Source: an uncultured Lentisphaeria bacterium (lineage in GTDB: Bacteria > Verrucomicrobiota > Lentisphaeria > Victivallales > UBA1829). From it: a stretch of DNA of 12,394 nucleotides. The position numbers and the translations under genes are program-made. The stretch lies in NCBI GenBank assembly GCA_905211485.1, contig CAJMAW010000095.1, positions 1 through 12,394 on the forward strand. Direction: 5' to 3'. Within the stretch, counting starts at the first letter, position 1, and every line of letters starts with the position of its first letter. The notes below the pieces were generated by a model. It had not been told where the DNA came from and searched no databases. It saw nothing but the letters and a program-made list of their open reading frames with translations. Shown here one piece after another: positions 1-7,015 of the stretch.

Positions 1-388
1 CATCCGCTTCTACAAACTGAATGAGGCAGACCGGAGCGCCGTCACCGACACGGTGCCCGGTATGAATGATCCGGGTATAGCCGCCGGGACGCTTTGCAAA
101 GCGGACGGCAAGATCATTGAACAGTTTGTCAAGGACCAGTTTTTTGGTCTGAGCCTTGTCGGAAGGAGTATTGATTTTCAGTTTGGAATAAGCGAGCCTG
201 CGCTGATGTTCGCCACCTTTTTTGGCATAGGTGACAAGGCGGTCGACAAAACGGCGGAGCTCTTTCGCCCTGACCGTCGTGGTCTGGATCTGGTCATGCT
301 CGATCAGGCTGCAGGCGAGATTGACGATCATGGCCTTTCTGTGACCGCAGTTGCGGCCGAGTTTTGCAGTATGTTTCAGATGACGCAT
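1..388 (-). CDS. rplQ: 50S ribosomal protein L17 (partial, 3' end outside window)
   Basis: This is a large-subunit ribosomal protein. The protein opens MRHLKHTAKLGRNCGHRKAM, followed by a TTVRAKELRRFVDRL segment, the usual L17 amino-terminal signature. The typical YTRI...HRVGDGAPVC..QFVE ending is visible at about residues 104-127. All 129 complete codons read through without a stop, and the frame runs off the window edge. The visible part is already about the length of E. coli L17 (127 residues), so only a short tail is missing. The ATG lies 3 bases after the rpoA stop, and a very strong GGAGGAGG ribosome-binding site (397-404) sits inside the last rpoA codons. That points to translational coupling to rpoA, the usual alpha-operon arrangement. 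Confidence 0.97.
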   Translation of the reverse strand, partial: MRHLKHTAKLGRNCGHRKAMIVNLACSLIEHDQIQTTTVRAKELRRFVDRLVTYAKKGGEHQRRLAYSKLKINTPSDKAQTKKLVLDKLFNDLAVRFAKRPGGYTRIIHTGHRVGDGAPVCLIQFVEAD

Positions 389-391
389 GGA

Positions 392-1417
392 TTACGCCTC
401 CTCCTTCTTGGCGGCTTTGGCCCGGTCGGCCTCGGCCTGGATTGCATTGCTCAGTTCTTCGCTGAACGCCATGCCGAGACTGAGATTGATCTCCGCAAGC
501 TTTTCCTTGATTTCGTCCAGAGACTTCTTTCCGAAGTTCCGGTATTTCAGCATGCGGGATTCACTCTTCAGACAAAGTTCACCAAGCAGTTTGATATTCG
601 CGTTGTTAAGACAGTTCATCGCACGGACTGAAAGATCAAGAACCTCCACATCCTGGGAAAGAATCTTGAACATCTTCTGCTCTTCCTCGCTGATGGAGGA
701 AAGCGCATCCCCTTCGGAAACCTGACTGCCGAGGAACGGCTTCAGGTGATCCTTCAGAATTTTCGCCGCTTTTTCAATGGCGTCTTTCGGGGAAATGCGT
801 CCGTCGGTATAGATTTCGATTGTGAGACTGTCCATCTCCGTCTCCTCGCCGACACGTGCCGCACCAACCTGATAACGGACATGCGTCACAGGGCTGAACA
901 GACAATCCACAAGAATCGTTCCCAGCGGATGATCCGGACGTTTGTTCTTCTCCGCCGGACACCAGCCGCGCCCCTTGGCAATCTCAATCTCCGCACGGAA
1001 AGGAACATCCTTGTCCAGCGTGCAGATGATCTGATCCGGATTCAGAACCTCCACAGTCCCGTCTCCGATGATGTCAGCCGCGGTCACGGGACCGGCTTTC
1101 CGCTTCCTGATCTCCAGGGTCTTCGGCTGGTCGCTGTGAAGATTGAGCTTCACCTTCTTCAGATTCAGAATGATTTCCGTGACATCCTCAAGAACATTGG
1201 GAAGTGACGAAAACTCATGGGTCGTCCCGTCTATTCTCACCGCCGATATGGCGGCCCCTTCCAGCGATGACAGCAGAACTCTGCGCAGGGCATTCCCCAC
1301 CGTATGGCCGAATCCGCTCTGAAACGGAGCGGCTATGAACTTGGCATACTTGTCCGTCGCGGTGGTTTCGTCCATGACAAGCGTTTGAGGCATCGGAAAA
1401 TTGGATGCAGCAGCCAT
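392..1417 (-). CDS. rpoA: DNA-directed RNA polymerase subunit alpha
   Basis: This is the alpha subunit of RNA polymerase, 341 residues, the normal family length. The dimerisation domain carries the hallmark HTVGNALRRVLLSSLEGAAI at about residues 38-57. The C-terminal domain (about 250-312) has DLSVRAMNCLNNANI and YRNFGKKSLDEIKEKL. The promoter-UP-element contacts known from E. coli align at identical numbers: R265, N268, C269, G296, K298, S299 and E302. Position 266 is Ala where E. coli has Ser. The last roughly 20 residues form an Ala/Lys/Glu-rich tail. The start is supported by a GGAGG about ten bases upstream. It follows rpsK after a 91-bp gap, with no rpsD in between, unlike the E. coli and other proteobacterial alpha operons. 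Confidence 0.99.
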   Translation of the reverse strand: MAAASNFPMPQTLVMDETTATDKYAKFIAAPFQSGFGHTVGNALRRVLLSSLEGAAISAVRIDGTTHEFSSLPNVLEDVTEIILNLKKVKLNLHSDQPKTLEIRKRKAGPVTAADIIGDGTVEVLNPDQIICTLDKDVPFRAEIEIAKGRGWCPAEKNKRPDHPLGTILVDCLFSPVTHVRYQVGAARVGEETEMDSLTIEIYTDGRISPKDAIEKAAKILKDHLKPFLGSQVSEGDALSSISEEEQKMFKILSQDVEVLDLSVRAMNCLNNANIKLLGELCLKSESRMLKYRNFGKKSLDEIKEKLAEINLSLGMAFSEELSNAIQAEADRAKAAKKEEA

Positions 1418-1508
1418 CGTGTTTTATCCTCCAGAAAAATGGTTTCCAGTAACAAAATCGCTCCCGGACCTCCTCCGCACAAGCAGAACGGAGCACGGGA
1501 TCTTGGCT

Positions 1509-1985
1509 TCAGACACGGCGTCTTTTCGGAGGCCGGCATCCGTTGTGCGGGACAGGGGTAATATCTTTGATGGCATTCACTTCCATCCCGATGGAGGCAA
1601 TCCCTCTGACAGCGGATTCACGCCCCGCTCCGGGTCCGTTGATCCGGACTTCCACTTCCTTCATCCCGAGAAGCTCCGCCTTCTTCGCCGCATCCGCCGC
1701 CACTACCTGCGCCGCGTATGCCGTGCTCTTGCGGGACCCTTTGAACCCGTTCTTCCCGGAACTCGACCAGCACAGCACATTCCCGTGAAGATCTGTAAAG
1801 GTGACTTTCGTATTATTGAATGTCGCGTGCACATAAGCAATCCCGGAGGGAACATAGCGCCCGCTCTTCTTCCGCTTGACTTCGGAGGCCGCCGCCGCTG
1901 TGCTTTCTCCCTGCACGGCACTGCTGTTCTCCGCTGCAGCCGCTTCGCTTGCAGCAGGGGCCTTTTCCTTTTTCTCTTCAGCCAT
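1509..1985 (-). CDS. rpsK: 30S ribosomal protein S11
   Basis: This small-subunit ribosomal protein lines the platform near the mRNA exit path. The S11 body begins around residue 40 (SGRYVPSGIAYVHATFNNT), continues through GKNGFKGSRKSTAYAAQ and INGPGAGRESAVRG, and ends in the invariant PVPHNGCRPPKRRRV. At 158 residues it is about 29 longer than E. coli S11 (129). The excess is an N-terminal low-complexity segment (residues 1-36) made mostly of Ala, Glu, Ser and Lys. The upstream start is chosen because it is the first ATG and has an AAAGG-type ribosome-binding site about 12 bases before it. The next in-frame Met lies far inside the conserved body, so the extension is probably translated. It follows rpsM by 60 bp. 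Confidence 0.98.
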   Translation of the reverse strand: MAEEKKEKAPAASEAAAAENSSAVQGESTAAAASEVKRKKSGRYVPSGIAYVHATFNNTKVTFTDLHGNVLCWSSSGKNGFKGSRKSTAYAAQVVAADAAKKAELLGMKEVEVRINGPGAGRESAVRGIASIGMEVNAIKDITPVPHNGCRPPKRRRV

Positions 1986-2045
1986 ATTGATTCAAAACCT
2001 TTCGATTTGCTTTCATCGTAAGTAAAACAGGAAGCAGATGATTCC

Positions 2046-2483
2046 TTACTTCTTGCCTGCAGACGCCCCGGCTGCGGCCGCTGCCTTGTCGGATGCCGCA
2101 ACTCTTCTCTGCGTTTTGTCGCGAATCGCTCCGACCGTCTGCTTCTTCCCTTTGCGTGTACGCGCATTGGTCCGCGTCCGCTGCCCGCGGACAGGAAGAC
2201 TCTTCTTGTGACGCAGACCACGATAGCAGTTGATCACCTGAAGACGTCTGATGTCTGACACCAGCTGACGGCGGAGATCCCCTTCCACCGTATACTCATT
2301 CTGAAGAAGAACCGTGATCGCCGCAATGTTCTCGTCTGTCAGCTGCGACGCTTTCAGGTTCGGATCAATCTTTGCCCTCTCCACCAGCTCCTTCGCAATC
2401 GCAGGACCGATCCCGTAAATGGTCTGAAGCGCATAGGCAACACGCTTGTTCAACGGAATATCCACTCCTAAAATTCTGGGCAT
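2046..2483 (-). CDS. rpsM: 30S ribosomal protein S13
   Basis: This small-subunit head protein forms intersubunit bridges and contacts P-site tRNA. The protein starts MPRILGVDIPLNKRVAYALQ, has the helix-turn segment IYGIGPAIAKEL (22-33), EYTVEGDLRR (63-72) and the signature KSLPVRGQRTRTNARTRKG (94-112). It is 145 residues, longer than E. coli S13 (118), and the surplus is a Lys/Ala-rich tail after residue 125. The frame is open upstream to 2540, but the ATG at 2483 begins the conserved protein and has a GAGAGGAT ribosome-binding site 5-6 bases away. That site lies just after the rpmJ stop, so the two genes are 17 bp apart. Confidence 0.98.
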   Translation of the reverse strand: MPRILGVDIPLNKRVAYALQTIYGIGPAIAKELVERAKIDPNLKASQLTDENIAAITVLLQNEYTVEGDLRRQLVSDIRRLQVINCYRGLRHKKSLPVRGQRTRTNARTRKGKKQTVGAIRDKTQRRVAASDKAAAAAGASAGKK

Positions 2484-2500
2484 GTCGTATCCTCTCCGTT

Positions 2501-2617
2501 TCAGCCTTGTTTCTGTTTGTGGCGGGGATTCCGCGAGCATACCACGCGAATCACGCCTTTTCTCTTTATAACCTGGCAGGACTCACACCTGCGTTTGATG
2601 GACGAACTAACTTTCAT
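2501..2617 (-). CDS. rpmJ: 50S ribosomal protein L36
   Basis: This is a 38-residue zinc-ribbon protein of the large subunit, found by direct reading of the minus strand. It opens MKVSSSIKRRCESCQVIKRK and ends GVIRVVCSRNPRHKQKQG, a clear L36. The four zinc ligands are present: C11, C14, C27 and H33, so this is the zinc-binding (C+) form and not the cysteine-free paralogue. The length matches the family (37-38 residues). It is the usual neighbour of rpsM in bacterial spc/alpha operons and precedes it by 17 bp. Upstream of the ATG there is only a weak GAAGGCGG-like ribosome-binding site. No secY, infA or map is present upstream, where an unrelated regulator gene ends instead, so the cluster probably starts here with its own promoter. 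Confidence 0.95.
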   Translation of the reverse strand: MKVSSSIKRRCESCQVIKRKGVIRVVCSRNPRHKQKQG

Positions 2618-2833
2618 TCAGGCACCGCCTTCATAAAAAAGTTTTCTGTTTTTGGAATGCAGACAACAACAAACGAACTCTCCTTTGCAAAATCGGAAGA
2701 GTCCTCTCTACTTACCCGGTCGAGCTGGAATGCCGGTCAACAACCACGAGTATTGCCGGGAACGCCGGGTAAACAATAAGATCATAAGATACTGCTCCTC
2801 TCTCCTTTTACAAATCCATGCAGAAAAATTTTT
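2618..2833 (-). promoter_or_regulatory. Leader/promoter region of the rpmJ-rplQ cluster
   Basis: This gap lies between the regulator stop and rpmJ and must contain the promoter of the ribosomal cluster, because no co-oriented ribosomal gene lies upstream. No strong sigma-70 site stands out. One weak candidate reads TTGTTT, 16 bases, AATACT on the minus strand. Two features are visible. The first is an 8-bp inverted repeat, TTACCCGG (2712-2719) with CCGGGTAA (2765-2772), enclosing 45 bp with further CCGG-containing repeats. The second is a short minus-strand ORF overlapping it (2708-2785). Ribosomal operons often carry autoregulatory leaders, so a structured leader here is plausible, but it does not resemble a leader I can name. 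Confidence 0.4.
2708..2785 (-). other. Possible 25-codon leader ORF upstream of rpmJ
   Basis: An ATG at 2785 follows AAAAGGAGAGAGGAG on the minus strand, with AGGAG 9 bases before the start. The frame encodes MILLFTRRSRQYSWLLTGIP followed by ARPGK and a TAG stop, 25 residues in all. The ribosome-binding site is better than that of rpmJ itself. I recognise no family, and an ORF this short can occur by chance. Its stop lies just outside the CCGGGTAA/TTACCCGG inverted repeat, so translation would pass through that structure. Confidence 0.2.
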
Positions 2834-3916
2834 TTATTTTTTTTCCCGCAGTTCGCATGAATATCTCTCTTCCACCATCCGAAGCATCTGGCGGACCGCT
2901 TTTTCCATGTCCAGTTCCAGAGAGGGCAGATGAATTGTCGCGTCCACAAACGGACGGTATTCCGGAAGAAGCTTCATCCGCGCAAGATCCACTGCCGTGA
3001 ACGGACGCGCAGTGGTCCGGTGAAGTGTGCAGTATTTGAAGTAGCCGCGGAGCGGAGAACCGGTTGTCATGAGTACGTCCGCAAGTCCTCCGCCGATAAT
3101 CCGTGACACCTGTTCGTAGCCGTCTCCCTCACAGTGCGGCAGAAGGGTCTCATCCACCGTCCCGTTCAGTTCCCGGAGAACCTCGATCAGCGCCTCTCGT
3201 CGTTCACGGTCCGCACGCGAATTTTCCGCTCCGAAAAGAAAGGAAATCCGTTTGCCGGCATATTTCTTCAGTGCTCGCCTGAAAAAACGCCGGGAATCCC
3301 CGCGCACGTCCCGCAGAATCTGCGGATGGGAGGGCGCTATGTCGTAGTTCCCCAGCACCAGATACGGAATCCGTTTCCGGATGGCGGTCTGGGTCAGATT
3401 TTCATCCACAATGCCGGAAAGAAAGACTCCGTCCAGTTTCCTGCTCTCAAGCCAGCTTTCAAAACTGTACGGCTCATCGTGATTGCATCCCGCCACGGGA
3501 GTGTATTCCGCCTTTTCAATTTCCTCGCCCAGATTTTGAAGAAGAAGTCCTTCCCTCGTCAGATTGTAATCGTTGATAAAGATCCCCAGACGGAAATATG
3601 GCCCAGCCTCTCCCGAACGCGTCACAAAAAACCCGCATTTCGCCTCCGAACGCACATAACCGAGATTTTCCAGACCCGCCATCGCCAGCTGGATCACCTG
3701 GACTCCCACTGCGTAACGTTCCGCCAGAACACGCATGGATTCGATTTTCTCGCCGTCCTTGTAGAGTCCCTGATTGATCTTCGCAATCATGTCGGTGGCA
3801 ACGGTCCAGTATTTCGGCACCGTCTTCCCTTTCCGGGCGGATGACGGAGGCAGCTTCCTCCGGAGTTTCCCCGCGGGATTCCTCTCCGTTTTCAAGCGCT
3901 TGGGTACAATACGCAT
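2834..3916 (-). CDS. GntR-type winged-helix regulator with LacI-type ligand-binding domain
   Basis: This is a 360-residue cytoplasmic transcription factor of the AraR-like class. A winged helix-turn-helix of GntR type spans about residues 35-100 (VATDMIAKINQGLYKDGEKI, then MRVLAERYAVGVQVIQLAMA, then the wing GYVRSEAKCGFFV). It is fused to a periplasmic-binding-protein fold from about 107 (FRLGIFINDYNLT) to about 345 that would bind an effector, usually a sugar. The start at 3916 is chosen because the frame upstream to 4147 overlaps the end of pyrC and reads as biased low-complexity sequence, and because an AAGGGG lies about 12 bases before this ATG. A basic 34-residue N-terminal arm precedes the DNA-binding domain. 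No sugar operon is adjacent, so its targets are probably elsewhere. The ligand cannot be inferred from the sequence. Confidence 0.9.
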   Translation of the reverse strand: MRIVPKRLKTERNPAGKLRRKLPPSSARKGKTVPKYWTVATDMIAKINQGLYKDGEKIESMRVLAERYAVGVQVIQLAMAGLENLGYVRSEAKCGFFVTRSGEAGPYFRLGIFINDYNLTREGLLLQNLGEEIEKAEYTPVAGCNHDEPYSFESWLESRKLDGVFLSGIVDENLTQTAIRKRIPYLVLGNYDIAPSHPQILRDVRGDSRRFFRRALKKYAGKRISFLFGAENSRADRERREALIEVLRELNGTVDETLLPHCEGDGYEQVSRIIGGGLADVLMTTGSPLRGYFKYCTLHRTTARPFTAVDLARMKLLPEYRPFVDATIHLPSLELDMEKAVRQMLRMVEERYSCELREKK

Positions 3917-4094
3917 CGCCGGATTTTCCCCTTCTTTCCCGTTTCCCTGTCTTTTCTTCCCACGGGGCCGGAAGGCCTCTCTGGGCAGCTGAACTGGTTT
4001 CCCCTTCCCCCCCTCCGGTATTTTTCCCCTCCCCTTCGGGATGATATAGATTCCGGAAAGAGGGAGAAAACGCCCGTTTGATGATGAAAAAAAC

Positions 4095-5402
4095 TTATTC
4101 GTTTTTGAAATCCGGCAGAAGGCTGTAGACGCATTTCCCGCGGACAAAGGTCGCCGCCGCTCTACCCTTGGCGCGATAACCGTTGAACGGTGTATTCCTG
4201 GATTTCGAGAAGAAGCCGGAGGAGTCGATCACATGCTCCGTGTTCAGATCCAGAACCGTGATGTCCGCCGGCGTGCCGGGTTCCAGTGTGCCGAGTCCGG
4301 GGATGCCGAGAACTTCCGCAGGCCCCTGTGTAAATTTTGCAATCAGTGAGGAGAGCGAAAGCTGGTTCTTGTGATACAGTTCCGTCAGACAGACGGGCAC
4401 CGCCGTCTCCAGCCCCACAATTCCAAAAGGCGCATAGTCAAATTCCACCATCTTCGCCGTCGCCGTATGCGGCGCGTGGTCCGTGGCGATGACGGTGATG
4501 GTTCCGTCCTTCAATCCTTCGATCAGCGCAAGACGGTCTTCCTCTGAACGCAGGGGCGGATTCATTTTGTAGTTTGAGTCGAATCTTTTGATTTCCGCGT
4601 CCGTCAGACTGATATGATGCGGCGTCACTTCTCCCGAGATCCGGATCCCGTTTTTCCGTGCGATCCGGATCCGTTCCACGGATTCCTTCGCGCTTACATG
4701 CTGGATATGAATCTTCCAGTCCGCCATCCGCGCAAGGATCACATCCCTTGCCACAATCAGTTCCTCGGCCGCGGAGGACATCCCTTTCATGCCCAGGAGC
4801 ACGGACCAGTAGCCTTCATGCATGACTCCGCCGTTTACCAGAACATTGTCTTCACAGTGGTCCAGAATCGGCAGTCCGAAACTCCTCGAATATTCCACAA
4901 TGTGGCGCATGAGTTCGTGGTTCTGAACGCATTTCCCGTCATCCGAAAGCGCCACCACACCTGCTGACTTGAGCCCGCCGATCCCGGACATTTCCAGACC
5001 TTCCAGCCCCTTGGTCATGGATCCGCAGGGCAGAATGTTCACCACCGATTCCCGGCCGCCCACGGCTTTCAGATACTGGATGGCTCCGGGATTGTCTGCG
5101 CAGGGCGTCGTATTCGGCATCGGAACGATGCTGGTGAAGCCGCCCGCAGCCGCCGCCATGGTCCCTGTCCGCACGGTTTCCGCTTCCGTCTTCCCGGGCT
5201 GACGGAGGTGCACATGCATGTCGATGAAACCGGGTGCGACCACATAGCCGCTCAGATCAATCACTTCCGCTTCTTCAAACGGAAAGGCTCCCGCCGACAT
5301 GAGAACACCGTCTTCCATATAGACATCGCCCGTCTCATCCACTCCGCGGGCCGGATCGATGATCCGGCCGCCGGTGAGAATCAGTTTCTGATGGTCCTTC
5401 AT
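4095..5402 (-). CDS. pyrC: Dihydroorotase, class I
   Basis: This enzyme catalyses the zinc-dependent cyclisation of carbamoyl-aspartate to dihydroorotate, the third step of UMP synthesis. The protein is 435 residues, the class I (Aquifex/Bacillus-like) length rather than the roughly 350 of E. coli PyrC. The expected metal and catalytic residues are all visible: the HVHLRQPG motif (H63, H65, R67), D154 in LSDDGK, H182 in LDHCED, H235 in IQHVSAKE, and D308 in ATDHAPHT. It is therefore probably active, unlike the degenerate PyrC-like partners of some pyrB genes. The ATG at 5402 forms an ATGA overlap with the pyrB stop, with a GGGG stretch 8 bases upstream. An in-frame GTG at 5411 is an alternative. 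It is the last gene of the pyr operon, and no clear terminator follows. Confidence 0.95.
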   Translation of the reverse strand: MKDHQKLILTGGRIIDPARGVDETGDVYMEDGVLMSAGAFPFEEAEVIDLSGYVVAPGFIDMHVHLRQPGKTEAETVRTGTMAAAAGGFTSIVPMPNTTPCADNPGAIQYLKAVGGRESVVNILPCGSMTKGLEGLEMSGIGGLKSAGVVALSDDGKCVQNHELMRHIVEYSRSFGLPILDHCEDNVLVNGGVMHEGYWSVLLGMKGMSSAAEELIVARDVILARMADWKIHIQHVSAKESVERIRIARKNGIRISGEVTPHHISLTDAEIKRFDSNYKMNPPLRSEEDRLALIEGLKDGTITVIATDHAPHTATAKMVEFDYAPFGIVGLETAVPVCLTELYHKNQLSLSSLIAKFTQGPAEVLGIPGLGTLEPGTPADITVLDLNTEHVIDSSGFFSKSRNTPFNGYRAKGRAAATFVRGKCVYSLLPDFKNE

Positions 5403-6331
5403 TTCAAACACCCCGCCACAAGAAAGAGCACCGCCATCCTGACGGCCAGCCCGTTGGTTACCTGTTCCAGTATCACCGACTGCGGCCCGTCCGCAACTGC
5501 GGACTCCAGTTCCACTCCGCGGTTGATCGGCCCCGGATGCATGATCAGAGCGTCCGGCTTGATGTATCTCATATTTTCCGAATTGATTCCGAAGACCTTG
5601 GCATACTCGCTCGTGCTGGGGAAGAAGTCTGCTTTCTGGCGTTCATGCTGAATGCGGAGAAGGTTGATCACATCCGCTCCCTGCAGGGCGTCCTTCAGAT
5701 TGTCGCAGACACGAACCCCGATTTTCTCGAATTCGCGCGGTACCAGTGTCGAGGGCCCCGCTATGGTGATGTTCGCACCCAGTTTCAGAAGCCCCCAGAT
5801 GTTGCTGCGCGCAACACGGCTGTGAAGAATGTCTCCGATGATCGAGACGTTGAGCCCCTGGATGCGTCCTTTCTTTTCGCGGATGGTGAAGATGTCCAGC
5901 AGCGCCTGCGTCGGATGGCTGTGCGCCCCGTCCCCCGCATTGACAATTCCCACATTCACTTCCCGCGAAAGAAAATTCGGCGCACCTGCCGCCGAGTGCC
6001 TGATCACAATCAGATCCACCTGTAGAGACTGGATGTTCCGGACCGTGTCCAGAAGCGTTTCCCCTTTCCGGAGACTGCTGGAATCCGCATTGATGTTGAT
6101 GATGTCCGCACTCAGACGCTGTTCCGCAAGTTCAAAGGACATCCTCGTACGCGTGCTCGGCTCCACAAAAAAATTCACCACCGTTTTCCCCCGCAGCGCC
6201 GGCACCTTCTTGATCTTCCGCTGCGACACCTTCTTGAATTCCTCCGCCGTATTCAGAATGCAGAGAATTTCCTCCCTTGAAAGATCGTACAAGCTGAGCA
6301 GATCCTTTTTTGTCCATGTGAAGTAGTCCAT
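5399..6331 (-). CDS. pyrB: Aspartate carbamoyltransferase catalytic subunit
   Basis: This enzyme condenses carbamoyl phosphate with aspartate, the committed step of pyrimidine synthesis. In 310 residues it shows the carbamoyl-phosphate signature FVEPSTRTRMSFELA (55-69), the S/K loop SSLRKGETLLDT (85-96), IRHSAAGAP (110-118), GDGAHSHPTQALLD (133-146), the aspartate-side GDILHSRVARSN (166-177) and MHPGPINRG (264-272). The ATG at 6331 has AAGGTGA five bases upstream. A GTG at 6340 that makes a GTGA overlap with the pyrR stop is an equally possible start and adds three residues. No pyrI regulatory subunit is nearby. With a class I dihydroorotase encoded immediately downstream, an Aquifex-like ATCase-dihydroorotase complex is a reasonable inference. 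Confidence 0.97.
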   Translation of the reverse strand: MDYFTWTKKDLLSLYDLSREEILCILNTAEEFKKVSQRKIKKVPALRGKTVVNFFVEPSTRTRMSFELAEQRLSADIININADSSSLRKGETLLDTVRNIQSLQVDLIVIRHSAAGAPNFLSREVNVGIVNAGDGAHSHPTQALLDIFTIREKKGRIQGLNVSIIGDILHSRVARSNIWGLLKLGANITIAGPSTLVPREFEKIGVRVCDNLKDALQGADVINLLRIQHERQKADFFPSTSEYAKVFGINSENMRYIKPDALIMHPGPINRGVELESAVADGPQSVILEQVTNGLAVRMAVLFLVAGCLK

Positions 6332-6336
6332 CGTCG

Positions 6337-6915
6337 TCACCTTGTCATCCCGTTGGCATCGTTTGTTCCCGGTACGCTGTACACCGCGTCGGAACCCGTG
6401 TATTCCGCCCAGGAGACCTTCACACGTTCCTCCCTGGGAATCGAAATCATCTCTCCCACGTAATCCGCCCGAATGGGAAATTCACGCAGCCCGCGGTCGA
6501 TCAGGACCGCAAGGCGGATCAGGGCGGGACGCCCAAAATCGGTGATCGCATCCAGTGCGGCCCGGATGCTCCGCCCCGTTTGAAGCACCCCGTCGGTCAG
6601 AACAAGGATCTTTCCGTTGATGTCAAACGGAATCAGTGTCTCATGAATCAGCGGGAGGGTCTTGCGCATTCCGATATCGTCCCGGTACATGGAGATGTCC
6701 AGTGTCCCGATCGGGGGATCGCAGCTGCGGATTTCTCTCAGCTGTCTGGCAATGCGTCTCGCCAGCGGGACGCCGTTCTGCTGCAGGCCGATGAACGCCA
6801 CTGAATCCATCCTGGCCCCGTTGAATTCTGCGGAAATGGATTCGGATATCCGGCGGATGAATGTGCCGACTTCTTCCGTATTGAAGATCAGCTTCTGTTC
6901 TGAGGAAAAATCCAT
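6337..6915 (-). CDS. pyrR: PyrR: pyr operon regulator / uracil phosphoribosyltransferase family
   Basis: This is a type I phosphoribosyltransferase-fold protein that in Gram-positive bacteria binds pyr mRNA in response to UMP and often has weak uracil phosphoribosyltransferase activity. At 192 residues it is slightly longer than the usual 180. PyrR hallmarks are FIGLQQNGVPLARRIA (41-56), GTLDISMYRDD (70-80), AVLIDRGLREFPIRADYVG (136-154) and the PRPP loop VLTDGVLQTGRS (105-116). In that loop the usual adjacent Asp-Asp pair is Asp-Gly (D108, G109). The start is the only reasonable Met, yet no ribosome-binding site precedes it: the preceding bases are CGCGCGCGCGACC. It heads the operon and overlaps the pyrB start region. 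The leader shows no PyrR-binding attenuator that I can recognise, so RNA regulation here is unproven. Confidence 0.93.
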   Translation of the reverse strand: MDFSSEQKLIFNTEEVGTFIRRISESISAEFNGARMDSVAFIGLQQNGVPLARRIARQLREIRSCDPPIGTLDISMYRDDIGMRKTLPLIHETLIPFDINGKILVLTDGVLQTGRSIRAALDAITDFGRPALIRLAVLIDRGLREFPIRADYVGEMISIPREERVKVSWAEYTGSDAVYSVPGTNDANGMTR

Positions 6916-6935
6916 GGTCGCGCGCGCGGTTTTCT

Positions 6936-6956
6936 GTCTGCCGGAAAAATGCAGAC
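6936..6956 (-). promoter_or_regulatory. pyrR: Small hairpin in the pyrR leader
   Basis: GTCTGC and GCAGAC form a perfect 6-bp stem with a 9-base loop (ATTTTTCCG on the minus strand), ending about 20 bases before the pyrR ATG. It has no following U-run and lacks the conserved PyrR-binding-loop sequence, so it is neither a terminator nor a recognisable PyrR site. It could be an operator or a translation-control element. Confidence 0.3.
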
Positions 6957-6972
6957 GGGTTCTTTTTTCATT

Positions 6973-7002
6973 TTTATAAGATAAATCCGGAATCCTTGAA
7001 AA
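6973..7002 (-). promoter_or_regulatory. pyrR: Candidate pyrRBC promoter
   Basis: On the minus strand TTTTCA (6997-7002) is followed after 18 bases by TATAAA (6973-6978). Each element matches four or five of six sigma-70 consensus bases. Transcription would start near 6966, leaving a leader of about 50 nt that includes the small hairpin at 6936-6956. This is the best candidate in the gap and was assigned by eye. Confidence 0.35.
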
Positions 7003-7015
7003 TCCAGTTCCGTCC

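Noticed and set aside
2576..2592. tRNA T-arm-like sequence on the minus strand (GCAGG, 7-base loop, CCTGC)
   Set aside because: The loop TGTGAGT lacks the T-C of the TTC consensus, no acceptor or anticodon arms fit, and the same bases encode the conserved CESCQV part of L36.
3134..3844. 236-codon plus-strand frame opposite the regulator
   Set aside because: It has no recognisable domain, while the minus-strand frame encodes a clear winged helix plus ligand-binding domain.
3917..4147. N-terminal extension of the regulator reading frame up to 4147
   Set aside because: It overlaps the end of pyrC and translates to biased Gly/Lys/Pro-rich sequence, and conserved protein and a plausible ribosome-binding site begin at 3916.
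6916..6966. PyrR-dependent attenuator in the pyrR leader
   Set aside because: The one hairpin is only 6 bp, has no U-run and lacks the conserved PyrR-binding-loop bases.
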